A stretch of DNA of 64,000 bases from Streptosporangium subroseum (GTDB taxonomy: Bacteria > Actinomycetota > Actinomycetes > Streptosporangiales > Streptosporangiaceae): positions 30,007 through 94,006 of the forward strand of contig NZ_FZOD01000036.1 of assembly GCF_900188345.1 (NCBI RefSeq), in the 5' to 3' direction. Positions within the stretch are counted from its first letter, which is position 1. Each line of letters starts with the position of its first letter. Below, one piece after another: positions 41,479 through 50,506 of the stretch. The notes under the pieces are model-generated. The model was given only the letters and a program-made list of their open reading frames with translations. It did not search any database and was not told the origin of the DNA. Made by a program: the position numbers and the translations under genes.

Positions 41479-41631
41479 ATGCGCAAGCTCAGCAGCATCG
41501 TCGCCGGTATGGCGATCGCCGGCGCACTGGTGGCGGGGATCGCCGCCGCCCCGGCCCAGGCATCAACCTCCACGAGTTCTGGCACTATCCACACGGACTG
41601 CTTCCCGTGCTGGCGGCCGTCGCCGCTCTAA
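41479..41631 (+). CDS. Small secreted peptide with CxxC motif
   Basis: 50 residues from ATG 41479, with AAGGA upstream. A textbook signal peptide covers residues 1-28 (RKLSSIVAGMAIAGALVAGI, then AAAPAQA), leaving a mature peptide of about 22 residues ending TIHTDCFPCWRPSPL with a CxxC pair. An AT-rich promoter-like patch (CCTATATTCTCATTTCGG) precedes it. It lies between two Tn3-family ends, so it could be the surviving 5' part of a longer secreted protein or a true short peptide. No family recognised. Confidence 0.6.
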   Translation: MRKLSSIVAGMAIAGALVAGIAAAPAQASTSTSSGTIHTDCFPCWRPSPL

Positions 41632-41704
41632 CGCTGCTAGAAGATCACTGAAGATCTTGTGTTCTGGCCTCGCCTCGGATGATGCGGGGCCAAACTCGTT
41701 GTGT

Positions 41705-41966
41705 AGGGGGTTGAGAACATCGGAACGAAAAGTGGCGCCAAGGGCACGCGATCATGGCTCTTAACGTGACCGGCCGTTCCGATGCGCTGGGCTCCCAGCT
41801 GGGACAGGGCGACGCAAAGGTACGTAGCCGAAGCATCCTGACCTGCGGGAACAGGCCTCCGGTCGTTACCGTGGCACGAGATGCCGGACTAACGCCGTGA
41901 CATCAAGTCTGAGACCCCCGCCCGTGACGGCCAGAAGCAGGCAGCCCGCCGCACCGGGCTGACCTA
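41705..41966 (+). mobile_element. Inverted copy of the Tn3-type miniature element (interrupted)
   Basis: It starts GGGGGTTGAGAACATCGGAA and continues CGAAAAGTGGCGCCAAGG; over about 265 bp it is the diverged inverted copy of 38580-38845 (shared GATCATGG, AACGTGACCGGCCGTTCCGA, CTGGGCTCCCAGCT, CCCGCCC(G/A)TGACGGCCAGAA). It ends where IS630 is inserted at TA (41965-41966), so it lost its other end or is continued beyond the insertion at 43188 in diverged form. Confidence 0.75.
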
Positions 41967-43185
41967 GTGCTCCGTTCGTCTTTGGCTGGGTAGATACGGC
42001 GTAGTGGGGTGCCGAGTCGACCGCTCGGAGGTGAGCTGCCGTGCCAAAGGTCCTTTGTGCTCGTCCAGCCGGGGATACGGCCGAGGAAAAGAAGATCCGT
42101 AAGCTGTCCGGGGCTCGGCATGCGCCCGGAGACTGGATCCAGCGGGCCCGCGTCATCACGTTGAGCTGGGACGGATGGGGAGTCCCGGCCATCGCCACCG
42201 CGATCGGCTGCCATGAAAAGACGGTGCGACGGTGGCTGCACCGGTTCAACGATCAGGGCCTGGACGGGCTCGCTGACCGGCCCGGGTGCGGACGCAAACG
42301 CCGGATCACCGAAAGCGAGCGCTCTCATCTCATCGCGCTGGTGAAGACCGACCCGCCGGGCCGGCCGATGCGCCAAAGCTGGGGCGACCTGTACGCCGCA
42401 GACGAGGCCGGGCCGCCGGTATGGACGCTGGACACCCTCACCGCCGCCGCCCGATCCGACGGGATCGACATCCACCGCTCCCAGGTCCGCACCATTTTGC
42501 TGGCCGAGGGCGTGCGCTGGCGCCGCACCCGCTCGTGGATTACGAGTAAGGACTCGGACTTCGCCCCAAAAGAACGCGGATCGTCGGCCTCTACACCGAC
42601 CCGCCCGAAGACACCACGGTGATCTGCGCCGACGCACTCGGTCCGGTGATCCCCCGCACCTTCGCGCCCGCGCCCGCCTGGTCCCCGACCGGACACCGGA
42701 TCAAATCCGAGCTCGACTACGCCCGCGGACCGGAGAAGACCTGGGTCTACGGGGCCTTGCGGCCGTACGACGGCCACGAGGTCACCATGACCGCCTCCTG
42801 CCGCAACAGCGCCAACTATCAGCGGTTCCTGCAGTTAATCGAGGAGGCCAACCCGGCACGCGAGATCGTGATCGTCGCGGACAACCTCTCCTCGCACAAC
42901 AGCAAGTCCACCCGCGAGTGGCTGGAAGAGCACCCGCGGATCTCCCATGCGTTCATCCCGGTCGGTGCGTGCTGGCTCAACCTGCAAGAGGGCTGGTGGC
43001 GGATCTTCCGCAAGACCGCTCTGGCCGGGCAGTCCCTTGCCGACCCCCACGAGATCGCTGAAGTCACCCGGCTGGCCACCGCCCAGCTCAACACCCGCGC
43101 CCGACCCTGGATCTGGGGCAGACAACCTGCACCGACCCGCCTCCTACGCCACCGGTTTGTGTACTGCCTTTAACGAACGCAGCAC
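41967..43185 (+). mobile_element. IS630-family insertion sequence
   Basis: 1219 bp bounded by terminal inverted repeats GTGCTCCGTTCGT (left) and the complement of ACGAACGCAGCAC (right), one mismatch in 13, and flanked by TA on both sides (41965-41966 and 43186-43187), the IS630 target duplication. It carries one transposase in two overlapping frames. It is inserted into the inverted Tn3-type miniature copy, so it is the more recent arrival. Confidence 0.9.
42041..43173 (+). CDS. IS630 transposase, two frames joined by -1 frameshift
   Basis: Frame 1 (42041 to about 42622) gives the N-terminal helix-turn-helix domains (VITLSWDGWGVPAIATAIGCHEKTVRRWLHRF) and linker; frame 2 (to 43173) gives the DDE domain (TVICADALGPV with the first Asp, IVIVADNLSSHNS with the second, and LQEGWWRIF with the Glu). 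They overlap at a canonical slippery heptamer C CCA AAA (42565-42571) in the zero frame; slipping back one base continues AGA ACG CGG ATC GTC GGC (RTRIVG), the normal IS630 sequence. Full product is about 375 residues; the zero-frame product alone, 193 residues, could act as a regulator. Both ends of the IS look intact, so it may be active. Confidence 0.85.
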
Positions 43186-43315
43186 TAGGCGGTCCGCAGC
43201 GGGGCCGGCTTCAAGGACAGGTGCCGCTTTCGGCCGTGGAAACCCGGTCGGCCTTGTGCGGGAACACCGGCTTCCTCGCTGAGCGTGGCCGGGTGACGCG
43301 TCGAGAGTCCGGAGG

Positions 43316-46180
43316 TCAGCCGATCAGGGCGAGGCGGTGAGCCGCCGCGGCGGCCTCGCCACGGGTGGAGACGCCCAGCTTGCCCAGGATGTTCGAGACG
43401 TGGACGCTCACGGTCTTGGCCGAGATGAACAGCTCGGCGGCGATGTCGCGGTTGGATCCACCCTGGGCGACCAGCCGGAGCACCTCCTGCTCGCGGGGGG
43501 TCAGCAGGGTTTCCCCGGCCGGGGCCTCCTCCGTGAGGGAGACCCCGACCCGGCGAGCCAGAGACTCGATCTCGGTGACCAACGGCCGGGCCGACAGCGC
43601 GACGGCGATCGGATGGGCCGTTCTCAGCCGTACCGCGACACAGTCGCGATCACCCGCGCCGGCCGCCGCTCGCCCCGCGTGGAGCAGCGACTTGGCGCGG
43701 AGGTAGGGGCGGTCCAGTCGTTCCCAGGCGGCTGCCGCGGCGTCGTGGTCGCGGATGAGGCCGAGCCGGTAGGCCTCGGCGACCGGGCTGTCCACGGTCA
43801 TCGTGGCCCAGACCTCGTCGACCTGGGCGCGCAGCGCCGCCACCCGCTCGGGGGCGAGCGCCTCGACCGTCTCGCAGACCCCCGCCAGCAGGCCGAGCAT
43901 CCGCCACCCCAGCATGGGCTTGCTCGTGATCCGGGGCTCGCGCACGACCTGCTCGGCCACTTCCAGCGCGGCCAGCGGCTCGCCGCTGAGCAGGTGAAGG
44001 CCCATTTTTAGCCGGGCGTTGGCGATCAGCTCCTGGGTGAACGTCTCCTGGACGCTGAGGGCGTCCTCGGTCAGGATGGACCTGAGCAGGTCGATCTCGC
44101 CCCGGGCGACCGCCACGTCCGCGCGGACCCGCCGTAGGTGATGCCGGTGGCGCAGGGTCGGATCCATGGTGAGAGCCTGCTCGACGACCTCGACCGCCTC
44201 CTCGAACCTGCCCAGCGCCTCCAGCGTCTCCGCGCGGTTGTTGGCGATGAACGCGCCCGAGACGCGGTAGCGGCCGTACGCCTTGGCGAGGCGTTCCCCT
44301 TCGAGCGCGAGTTCGATCGCCTCGGCCGAGCGGCCCATGTTGTTGAGCGCGTCCACGTTGTTGGCGAGGGCGCGAAGGGTGATGCGGCCGGAGCCGACGC
44401 GCTCGCCGATCGCCTGCGCGGTGGTGTTGACGGTTATCGCGACGTCGAGGCGTCCGGCGATCGAGTGGCTCAGGGCGAGGTTGAGCAGCAGGTCGGCCTC
44501 GAGAGAATCGTCGCCGTGCTCGCGGGCGATCCGCAACGCCTCCTCGGTGAGCGCGGTCCCCTCGGCCGCCTCGCCGCTGAATATCAGGAACGAGCCCAGC
44601 TTGGACAGCACCTGGGCGCGGTCCAGCCCGGGTTCGGGGACCAGCCGCTCGGCATAGCGGAGGTCGTCGAGCACCCCGGACCTCCGCTTGGCCATCTTGA
44701 ACAGCGACAGCCGTACGAACAGCTCGGCCACCCGCTCGGGCTCGGCCTTCTCGTCCAGCTCGGCCAGCGCCGCCTTGACGAACTTCATGCCCCGGTCGAT
44801 CTCGCCGCAGGAGTTGGCCGCCTCCGAAGCCTGTTCCAGGATCGTGGTGTGGTCCACGCCGATCCGCGCCGAGGCGTCGGGGACCTTGCTCCACAGGGCG
44901 AGCACCCGCTCCAGGAGCTGCATCTTCTCGTTGTAGGCGAAGGTCTTGGCGGCCTTGCCCGCGGCCTCCCAGGCGGAGATGAGGGCCCAGAGGTCGTCGC
45001 GGGCGGAGTACCAGTGGTGGGCGATCTCTATGGCGGCACGGCCGGACGGGACCAGCGTCCGGTCCCTGCTGATCTCCTCGGCGTAGCGGGCGTGCAGCCG
45101 TCCGTGCTCGCCGGGCAGGAGCTCGTCGTGCACGGCCTCGCGGATCAGCGAGTGCCGGAAGACGTAGGCGTTGCCGTCGGCGACCTGCAGCACGTTGGCC
45201 GCGACGGCGGTCCGCAGCGCGGCTTCCAGGTCGACGTCGGACAGGCCGCTGACCGCGGCCAGCAGGTTGTGGCCCGTCCGGAGCCCGCCGGCCGCCGCGA
45301 TGCGCAACACCCGCTGGGTCTCGTCGGAGAGCTGCTCGACGGAACCGATGATCAGATCGTGCAGGGAGTCGGGGAAGGTGCAGTCGTCGCCGCACTCCAC
45401 CAGCGCCTCGACGAACAGCGGGATGCCCTCGCTGCGCTGGAAGACCTTGTCGACCTGGGTGAACTCGGGGGCGGAACCGAGGATGCCGGCCATCTGGGCG
45501 GCCACCTCCGCCTGGGTGAGCCGGGGCAGGTCCAGCCGGAGGACCCCGTCCAGCCTGCCGAGCTCGGCGAGCACCGGACGGAGGGGGTGCTGGCGGTGCA
45601 GCTCGTCGGAGCGGTAGGTGAGGATCATCAGGACGGGTGCGGTGCGCAGGTTCCGGCTGAGGAAGGCGATCAGGTCACGGCTGGACCGGTCGGCCCAGTG
45701 GATGTCTTCGATGATCAGTATCACCGGGCGGCGTTCGGCCAGCCGCTCCAGCAGGGTGAGGATCTGCTCGAAGAGCCGGGCACGGGCGGTGTCGCCCTCC
45801 ATGTCGCCGCTCGGCTCGCCGAACTCGGGCAGCAACCGGGCCAGGTCGCGCGCGCCGCCCTCGGGCAACAGGGCAGCGACCTCCTCGGCGCTGGACTCGC
45901 GGACGAGCTGGCGGATCGCCGCGGTGAACGGCGCGTAGGCGAGGCCCTCCGTGGACAGTTCCACGCAGCCGCCGATGAGCACGTGCGCACCGTTGTCCGC
46001 CGCTCGCTCGGCGAAGCACCCGATCAGCCGGGACTTGCCGACCCCCGCCTCGCCGCCGAGCAGTACGGTCGCCGCAGCGTTCTTGCGCGCCTGCTCGAAA
46101 GCCTCGGCCAGGTCTGCGAGCTCGGCCTTCCGCCCCACGAAGACGGGACTTACCGCCCGACCCATCATGTCTGCCAGCAT
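43316..46180 (-). CDS. LuxR family regulator with AAA ATPase domain
   Basis: 954 residues. STAND-type ATPase at the N-terminus: Walker A LLGGEAGVGKSRLIG near residue 41, Walker B-like VILIIEDIHWADRSSRDLI. A long helical region with TPR-like repeats occupies about 350-850, and a LuxR/FixJ helix-turn-helix lies at the end (LTPREQEVLRLVAQGGSNRDIAAELFISAKTVSVHVSNILGKLG). These large ATP-dependent LuxR proteins (MalT-like/LAL) sense ligands and activate pathway genes. The start may be one of ATGs at 46180, 46168 or 46165. A 53-residue gene lies just upstream on the same strand. Confidence 0.93.
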   Translation of the reverse strand: MLADMMGRAVSPVFVGRKAELADLAEAFEQARKNAAATVLLGGEAGVGKSRLIGCFAERAADNGAHVLIGGCVELSTEGLAYAPFTAAIRQLVRESSAEEVAALLPEGGARDLARLLPEFGEPSGDMEGDTARARLFEQILTLLERLAERRPVILIIEDIHWADRSSRDLIAFLSRNLRTAPVLMILTYRSDELHRQHPLRPVLAELGRLDGVLRLDLPRLTQAEVAAQMAGILGSAPEFTQVDKVFQRSEGIPLFVEALVECGDDCTFPDSLHDLIIGSVEQLSDETQRVLRIAAAGGLRTGHNLLAAVSGLSDVDLEAALRTAVAANVLQVADGNAYVFRHSLIREAVHDELLPGEHGRLHARYAEEISRDRTLVPSGRAAIEIAHHWYSARDDLWALISAWEAAGKAAKTFAYNEKMQLLERVLALWSKVPDASARIGVDHTTILEQASEAANSCGEIDRGMKFVKAALAELDEKAEPERVAELFVRLSLFKMAKRRSGVLDDLRYAERLVPEPGLDRAQVLSKLGSFLIFSGEAAEGTALTEEALRIAREHGDDSLEADLLLNLALSHSIAGRLDVAITVNTTAQAIGERVGSGRITLRALANNVDALNNMGRSAEAIELALEGERLAKAYGRYRVSGAFIANNRAETLEALGRFEEAVEVVEQALTMDPTLRHRHHLRRVRADVAVARGEIDLLRSILTEDALSVQETFTQELIANARLKMGLHLLSGEPLAALEVAEQVVREPRITSKPMLGWRMLGLLAGVCETVEALAPERVAALRAQVDEVWATMTVDSPVAEAYRLGLIRDHDAAAAAWERLDRPYLRAKSLLHAGRAAAGAGDRDCVAVRLRTAHPIAVALSARPLVTEIESLARRVGVSLTEEAPAGETLLTPREQEVLRLVAQGGSNRDIAAELFISAKTVSVHVSNILGKLGVSTRGEAAAAAHRLALIG

Positions 46181-46290
46181 GTCATGCCTTACGGATGGTC
46201 CTCTTCCTATTTATCGTTCGGCGAAACGGGATTACGGGGGCCGAGGGGCCCGGCCGGGCTGGGGAGGGCGGCCGGGCTCTCGTGCGACGG

Positions 46291-46452
46291 TCATGCGGGG
46301 ATGATTTTGCCGAAGAGGCCCCGGCGGCGCTTGGCCTTCGGGCGCTCCTTCTCGGCATCCCGCACCTCGCGGAGGAGGCGGGAGGCGTCCGCCTCCGCGA
46401 GAAGCTCATCGAGGCGGTAGGCGATCATCTGCGAGTGGAACTCGGGAATCAT
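46291..46452 (-). CDS. Small basic protein (53 aa)
   Basis: 53 residues from ATG 46450-46452 to TGA 46291-46293, with AAGGAG upstream. The sequence starts IPEFHSQMIAYRLDELLAEA and ends RRRGLFGKIIPA, helical with an acidic N-terminal half and basic C-terminus. No family recognised. It sits 110 bp upstream of the LuxR/AAA gene on the same strand. Similar short proteins are common next to other actinobacterial regulator genes, but the role is unknown. Confidence 0.72.
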   Translation of the reverse strand: MIPEFHSQMIAYRLDELLAEADASRLLREVRDAEKERPKAKRRRGLFGKIIPA

Positions 46453-46640
46453 TTTGGTGTTCTCCTTGAGCGTGTAACCCTGTGGTGCGTTTTCCCTACA
46501 GACTCAAGGTTCGTCCTAAGGCCCCCACCCCCACATCGGGCGGATGCCTTATCTCGGGCGGATCCCCGCCCTAGGAACTACCTAGGCATACCGATCCGCC
46601 GCCTTAGACGGGCCCGGGCGGGTCACGGTGGAGGGTTCTC
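46453..46640. promoter_or_regulatory. Upstream region of the 53-aa gene with CCTAGG palindromes
   Basis: Contains GCCCTAGGAACTACCTAGGC-like palindromic sites (two CCTAGG sites 11 bp apart near 46571-46587) and several GCCTTA/TAAGGC elements (46517-46605). This may be the operator of the LuxR/AAA regulator or another autoregulatory site. Confidence 0.45.
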
Positions 46641-46828
46641 ACCGGTGGCGGCGGTCGCGGGCGGAGATCTTTCGCGTCCGTGCACGGAGGGTACGGAGGC
46701 GACGGGACGGCGACATGTCCGGTCCTGTCGTTGAACCCGGCGAATGTTGACGAAAACGAGTGGTGGTGCTGGGCGAGGTCCAGTTTGGAAGTAATCACAC
46801 CAGTCGGCATGCTGGGGTGGTGTCAACT

Positions 46829-47767
46829 ATGACTACTTCGCTCGCCGACGTGGCTTCGTCCAACGTCACGCTGCGGACCTTCCTGCATGGCCTGCCCGGT
46901 GTCGACCGCGTGGGCGCCGACCAGCGGGCCGCGATGCTCGGAACCCGATCGATCAAGACAACCGCCAAGGCGGAGGCCATCGACCTGGCCATCCGCATGG
47001 TGGACCTGACGACCCTTGAGGGCGCCGACACGCCGGGCAAGGTCCGTGCGATGTGCGCCAAGGCCGTTCACCCCGACCCGGGCGATCCCTCCGTGCCCAA
47101 GGTGGCCGCGGTGTGCGTCTACCCCGACCTGGTGGCTCAGGCGGTGGACGCCCTGAAGGGGTCCGGCGTCAAGGTGGCCAGCGTCGCGACGTCCTTCCCG
47201 AGCGGTCGTTCCTCCCTCGACGTCAAGACCACCGAGACCGCGTTCGCGGTGGCGGCAGGGGCCGACGAGATCGACATGGTCATCGACCGGGGCGCGTTCC
47301 TCGCGGGCGACTACGTCAAGGTCTTCGAGGAGATCGTCGCGATCAAGGCCGCGTGCGGCGCCGCGCACCTGAAGGTGATCCTGGAGACCGGCGAACTCTC
47401 CACCTACGACAACGTACGGCGTGCGTCCTGGCTGGCCATGCTGGCCGGCGGCGACTTCATCAAGACCTCCACGGGCAAGGTCCAGCCCGCCGCGACCCTC
47501 CCGGTGACGCTGATCATGCTGGAGGCGGTCCGCGACTTCCTCGCCACGACGGGCCGCAAGGTCGGGGTGAAGCCCGCGGGCGGCATCCGGACCACCAAGG
47601 ACGCCGTCAAGATGCTCGTCCTGGTCAACGAGACGGTCGGCGAGGGCTGGCTGAGCCCCGACTGGTTCCGTCTCGGCGCGTCCACCCTGCTCAACGACCT
47701 GCTGATGCAGCGCCAGAAGATGGCCACCGGCAGGTACGCGGGCCCCGACTACTTCACCCTGGACTGA
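46829..47767 (+). CDS. deoC: Deoxyribose-phosphate aldolase
   Basis: 312 residues from ATG 46829 with GGGGTGG upstream (GTG 46820 is an alternative). DeoC cleaves 2-deoxyribose-5-phosphate to glyceraldehyde-3-phosphate and acetaldehyde in nucleoside salvage. The Schiff-base lysine is Lys212 in GGDFIKTSTGKVQ, with the helper Lys248 in VGVKPAGGIRTT; TSFPSG, ADEIDMVIDRG and KVILETGEL are also typical. It starts an operon with two aldehyde dehydrogenase genes, which suggests disposal of acetaldehyde from deoxyribose. Confidence 0.95.
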   Translation: MTTSLADVASSNVTLRTFLHGLPGVDRVGADQRAAMLGTRSIKTTAKAEAIDLAIRMVDLTTLEGADTPGKVRAMCAKAVHPDPGDPSVPKVAAVCVYPDLVAQAVDALKGSGVKVASVATSFPSGRSSLDVKTTETAFAVAAGADEIDMVIDRGAFLAGDYVKVFEEIVAIKAACGAAHLKVILETGELSTYDNVRRASWLAMLAGGDFIKTSTGKVQPAATLPVTLIMLEAVRDFLATTGRKVGVKPAGGIRTTKDAVKMLVLVNETVGEGWLSPDWFRLGASTLLNDLLMQRQKMATGRYAGPDYFTLD

Positions 47768-47770
47768 GCG

Positions 47771-49195
47771 ATGTTCGAATACGCACCGGCCCCCGAGTCC
47801 CGCGACGTCGTCGACATCCAGCCGTCCTACGGTCTGTTCATCGACGGAGAGTTCGCCGACGGGACGGGAAAGTCCTTCAAAACGATCAACCCCGCCTCCG
47901 AGGAGGTCCTGGCCGAGGTGGCCACGGCGTCCGAGGAGGACGTGGACCGAGCCGTTCGGGCCGCGCGCAAGGCGTTCGGCACCTGGTCGGCGATGCCCGG
48001 ATCCGAGCGGGCCAAATACATCTTCCGGATCGCGCGCATCATCCAGGAGCGCTCGCGCGAGCTGGCCGTGCTGGAGTCCCTGGACAACGGCAAGCCGATC
48101 CGCGAGTCCCGCGACGTGGACCTCCCCCTGGTGGCGGCGCACTTCTTCTACTACGCGGGCTGGGCCGACAAGCTCGGATACGCCGGATACGGCGCCGACC
48201 CGCGTCCGCTCGGCGTGGCCGGTCAGGTCATCCCCTGGAACTTCCCGCTGCTCATGCTCGCATGGAAGATCGCCCCCGCGCTGGCGTGTGGAAACACGGT
48301 CGTCCTCAAGCCGGCCGAGACCACCCCGCTGACCGCGCTGGCCTTCGCGGAGATCTGCCGGCAGGCCGACCTGCCGCCCGGCGTGGTCAACATCGTGACC
48401 GGCGCGGGTGAGACCGGCGCGGCCCTGGTGAACCACCCCGACGTCAACAAGGTCGCCTTCACCGGCTCCACCGAGGTCGGCCGGCAGATCGCCCGGTCGG
48501 TCGCCGGATCGGGCAAGAAGGTCACCCTGGAGCTCGGCGGCAAGGCCGCCAACATCGTCTTCGAGGACGCCGCGCTCGACCAGGCCGTCGAGGGCATCGT
48601 CAACGGGATCTTCTTCAACCAGGGCCATGTCTGCTGCGCGGGCTCCCGGCTCCTGGTCCAGGAGTCGATCGCGACGGAACTGCTGGAGGCGCTGAAGCGG
48701 CGGCTCGGCACGCTCCGCCTGGGCGACCCCCTGGACAAGAACACCGACATCGGTGCGATCAACTCCGCCGCCCAGCTCGCCAGGATCCGGGAGCTGTCGG
48801 ACGCCGGCGAGGCCGAGGGGGCCGAGCGGTGGTCGCCGGCGTGCTCGCTGCCGGACAAGGGCTTCTGGTTCCCGCCGACCATCTTCACCGGGGTCGCCCA
48901 GTCGCACCGCATCGCCCGCGAGGAGGTCTTCGGTCCGGTCCTGTCCGTGCTGACGTTCCGTACGCCGGCCGAGGCGGTGGAGAAGGCCAACAACACCCCG
49001 TTCGGCCTGTCGGCGGGCGTGTGGACGGAGAAGGGCTCGCGCATCCTGTGGGTGGCGAGCAAGCTCCGCGCCGGCGTCGTGTGGGCCAACACCTTCAACA
49101 AGTTCGACCCCACCTCCCCGTTCGGTGGCTACAAGGAGTCCGGGTACGGGCGTGAGGGCGGGCTGCACGGTTTGGAGGCGTATCTCGATGTGTGA
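47771..49195 (+). CDS. Aldehyde dehydrogenase family protein
   Basis: 474 residues. NAD(P)-dependent ALDH: glutamate Glu254 in VTLELGGKAAN and catalytic Cys288 in GHVCCAGS; cofactor region VIPWNFPLLMLAWKIAPALACGNTVVLKPAE; final GGYKESGYGREGG. It begins 3 bp after deoC, so it is translationally linked. The likely substrate is acetaldehyde from the DeoC reaction; this is inferred from gene order, a common actinobacterial arrangement. Confidence 0.93.
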   Translation: MFEYAPAPESRDVVDIQPSYGLFIDGEFADGTGKSFKTINPASEEVLAEVATASEEDVDRAVRAARKAFGTWSAMPGSERAKYIFRIARIIQERSRELAVLESLDNGKPIRESRDVDLPLVAAHFFYYAGWADKLGYAGYGADPRPLGVAGQVIPWNFPLLMLAWKIAPALACGNTVVLKPAETTPLTALAFAEICRQADLPPGVVNIVTGAGETGAALVNHPDVNKVAFTGSTEVGRQIARSVAGSGKKVTLELGGKAANIVFEDAALDQAVEGIVNGIFFNQGHVCCAGSRLLVQESIATELLEALKRRLGTLRLGDPLDKNTDIGAINSAAQLARIRELSDAGEAEGAERWSPACSLPDKGFWFPPTIFTGVAQSHRIAREEVFGPVLSVLTFRTPAEAVEKANNTPFGLSAGVWTEKGSRILWVASKLRAGVVWANTFNKFDPTSPFGGYKESGYGREGGLHGLEAYLDV

Positions 49196-49386
49196 CCATC
49201 ACGGTTCCGGCAGGGCCAGACGCCGCGACCGCCGCGCCCAGAGCACGCGAGGCCACGACTTCGCCCGCGCCGGGCGCCCGAGGCTGCGGGGCTGGTTCGC
49301 CCACCGGTGCGGCGTGAGCCGTTGCGGTCAGATCTTCGTTCCGGCACGGCTGGCAGAGCAGGAAAGCATGTGGAGAGGGCCGGGAA

Positions 49387-50322
49387 ATGAGTAAGACGGA
49401 GAGGCCGAGCCGGGCGCGAGCGAGCGCGGAACTGGCCGCCGAAGGTCCGGGAGAGCGTGCTCAGAGCCGTGATTCCGTACGGCTGGCCGTGCGCAAGACG
49501 TACAAGCTGTACATCGGCGGGGCGTTCCCGCGTTCGGAGAGCGGAAGGTCCTACGTCGTGACCTCCTCCAAGGGCGACTTCCTGGCCAACGCGTCCAAGG
49601 CCTCCCGCAAGGACGCCCGCGACGCGGTGACCGCCGCGCGCAAGGCGTTCGGAGGCTGGTCCGGCGCGACCCCGTACAACCGGGGGCAGATCCTCTACCG
49701 CGTCGCCGAGATGCTGGAGAGCCGCAGGGCCCAGTTCGTCGCGGAGCTGTCGGAGAGCGGGACGAAGAAGGCCGGCGAGGTCGTGGACGCGGCCGTCGAC
49801 CGGCTGGTCTGGTACGCGGGCTGGGCGGACAAGATCGCCGCGGTTACCGGGTCCACCAACCCGGTCGCCGGGCCGTACTTCAACATCTCCTCGCCGGAGC
49901 CGACCGGCGTGGTCGCGGTGGTCGCCCCCGACGAGCCGCTGCTCGGGCTCATCTCGGTGATCGCCCCCGTGATCGTCACGGGCAACACCTGCGTCGTGAT
50001 CGCCAGCGAGCGGGCGCCCCTGCCGTCGATCACCCTGGCCGAGGTGCTGGCCACCTCCGACCTGCCCGCCGGGGTGGTCAACATCCTCACCGGTTCGGTG
50101 AAGGAGATCGCCCCCTGGCTGGCCGCGCACATGGACGTCAACGCCCTCGACCTCACCGGGGTCGGCGACGAGAACCTGGCGATCACGTGCGAGGAGGCGG
50201 CGGCGGAGAACCTCAAGCGGGTCTTCCGTCCCACCGGGGCCGACTGGTCCGCCGACCCCGGCACCAGGCGCCTGACGGCCTTCCTGGAGACCAAGACCGT
50301 CTGGCACCCCACCGGCGCCTGA
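49387..50322 (+). CDS. Truncated-type aldehyde dehydrogenase homologue
   Basis: 311 residues, with only the N-terminal cofactor-binding half of an ALDH. VAVVAPDEPLLGLISVIAPVIVTGNTCVVIASERAPLPSITLAEVLATSDLPAGVVNILTG aligns with the nucleotide-binding region, but the sequence ends with a short acidic/basic tail and lacks the catalytic Glu and Cys domain. Reading frame and ribosome binding region look intact, and this short partner occurs next to a complete ALDH and deoC in other actinomycetes, so it is probably a stable non-catalytic partner rather than a degrading gene. Its stop starts a 41-bp repeat. Confidence 0.85.
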   Translation: MSKTERPSRARASAELAAEGPGERAQSRDSVRLAVRKTYKLYIGGAFPRSESGRSYVVTSSKGDFLANASKASRKDARDAVTAARKAFGGWSGATPYNRGQILYRVAEMLESRRAQFVAELSESGTKKAGEVVDAAVDRLVWYAGWADKIAAVTGSTNPVAGPYFNISSPEPTGVVAVVAPDEPLLGLISVIAPVIVTGNTCVVIASERAPLPSITLAEVLATSDLPAGVVNILTGSVKEIAPWLAAHMDVNALDLTGVGDENLAITCEEAAAENLKRVFRPTGADWSADPGTRRLTAFLETKTVWHPTGA

Positions 50323-50483
50323 CCGTTCCCACCGGCACCGGCGTGTGAACCGCCGGGGCCTGACCGCTCCACCAGGCACCGGCGTACGAAACGCCGGTGC
50401 CTGTTCGTCTCGACCGGTGTCGGCGTGCGGATCGCCGGTGCCTGTTCGTCTCGACCGGCACCGGCGTGCGGATCGCCGGTGCC
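50315..50483 (+). repeat. 41-bp tandem repeat after ALDH gene
   Basis: Four imperfect copies; the CGCCGG marker occurs at 50351, 50392, 50433 and 50474, an exact 41-bp period. The last two copies are nearly identical (TGCCTGTTCGTCTCGACCGG). The first begins at the stop codon of the short ALDH gene (GCGCCTGACCG). Same period as the repeat at 21702 but different sequence. Confidence 0.85.
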
Positions 50484-50506
50484 GGTACGGCGGAGCCTTC
50501 GCGCGG

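Noticed and set aside
35100..43185. Prophage or complete integrative conjugative element
   Set aside because: No integrase, excisionase, phage structural or conjugation genes are seen; only mobC, CoiA-like and transposon remnants.
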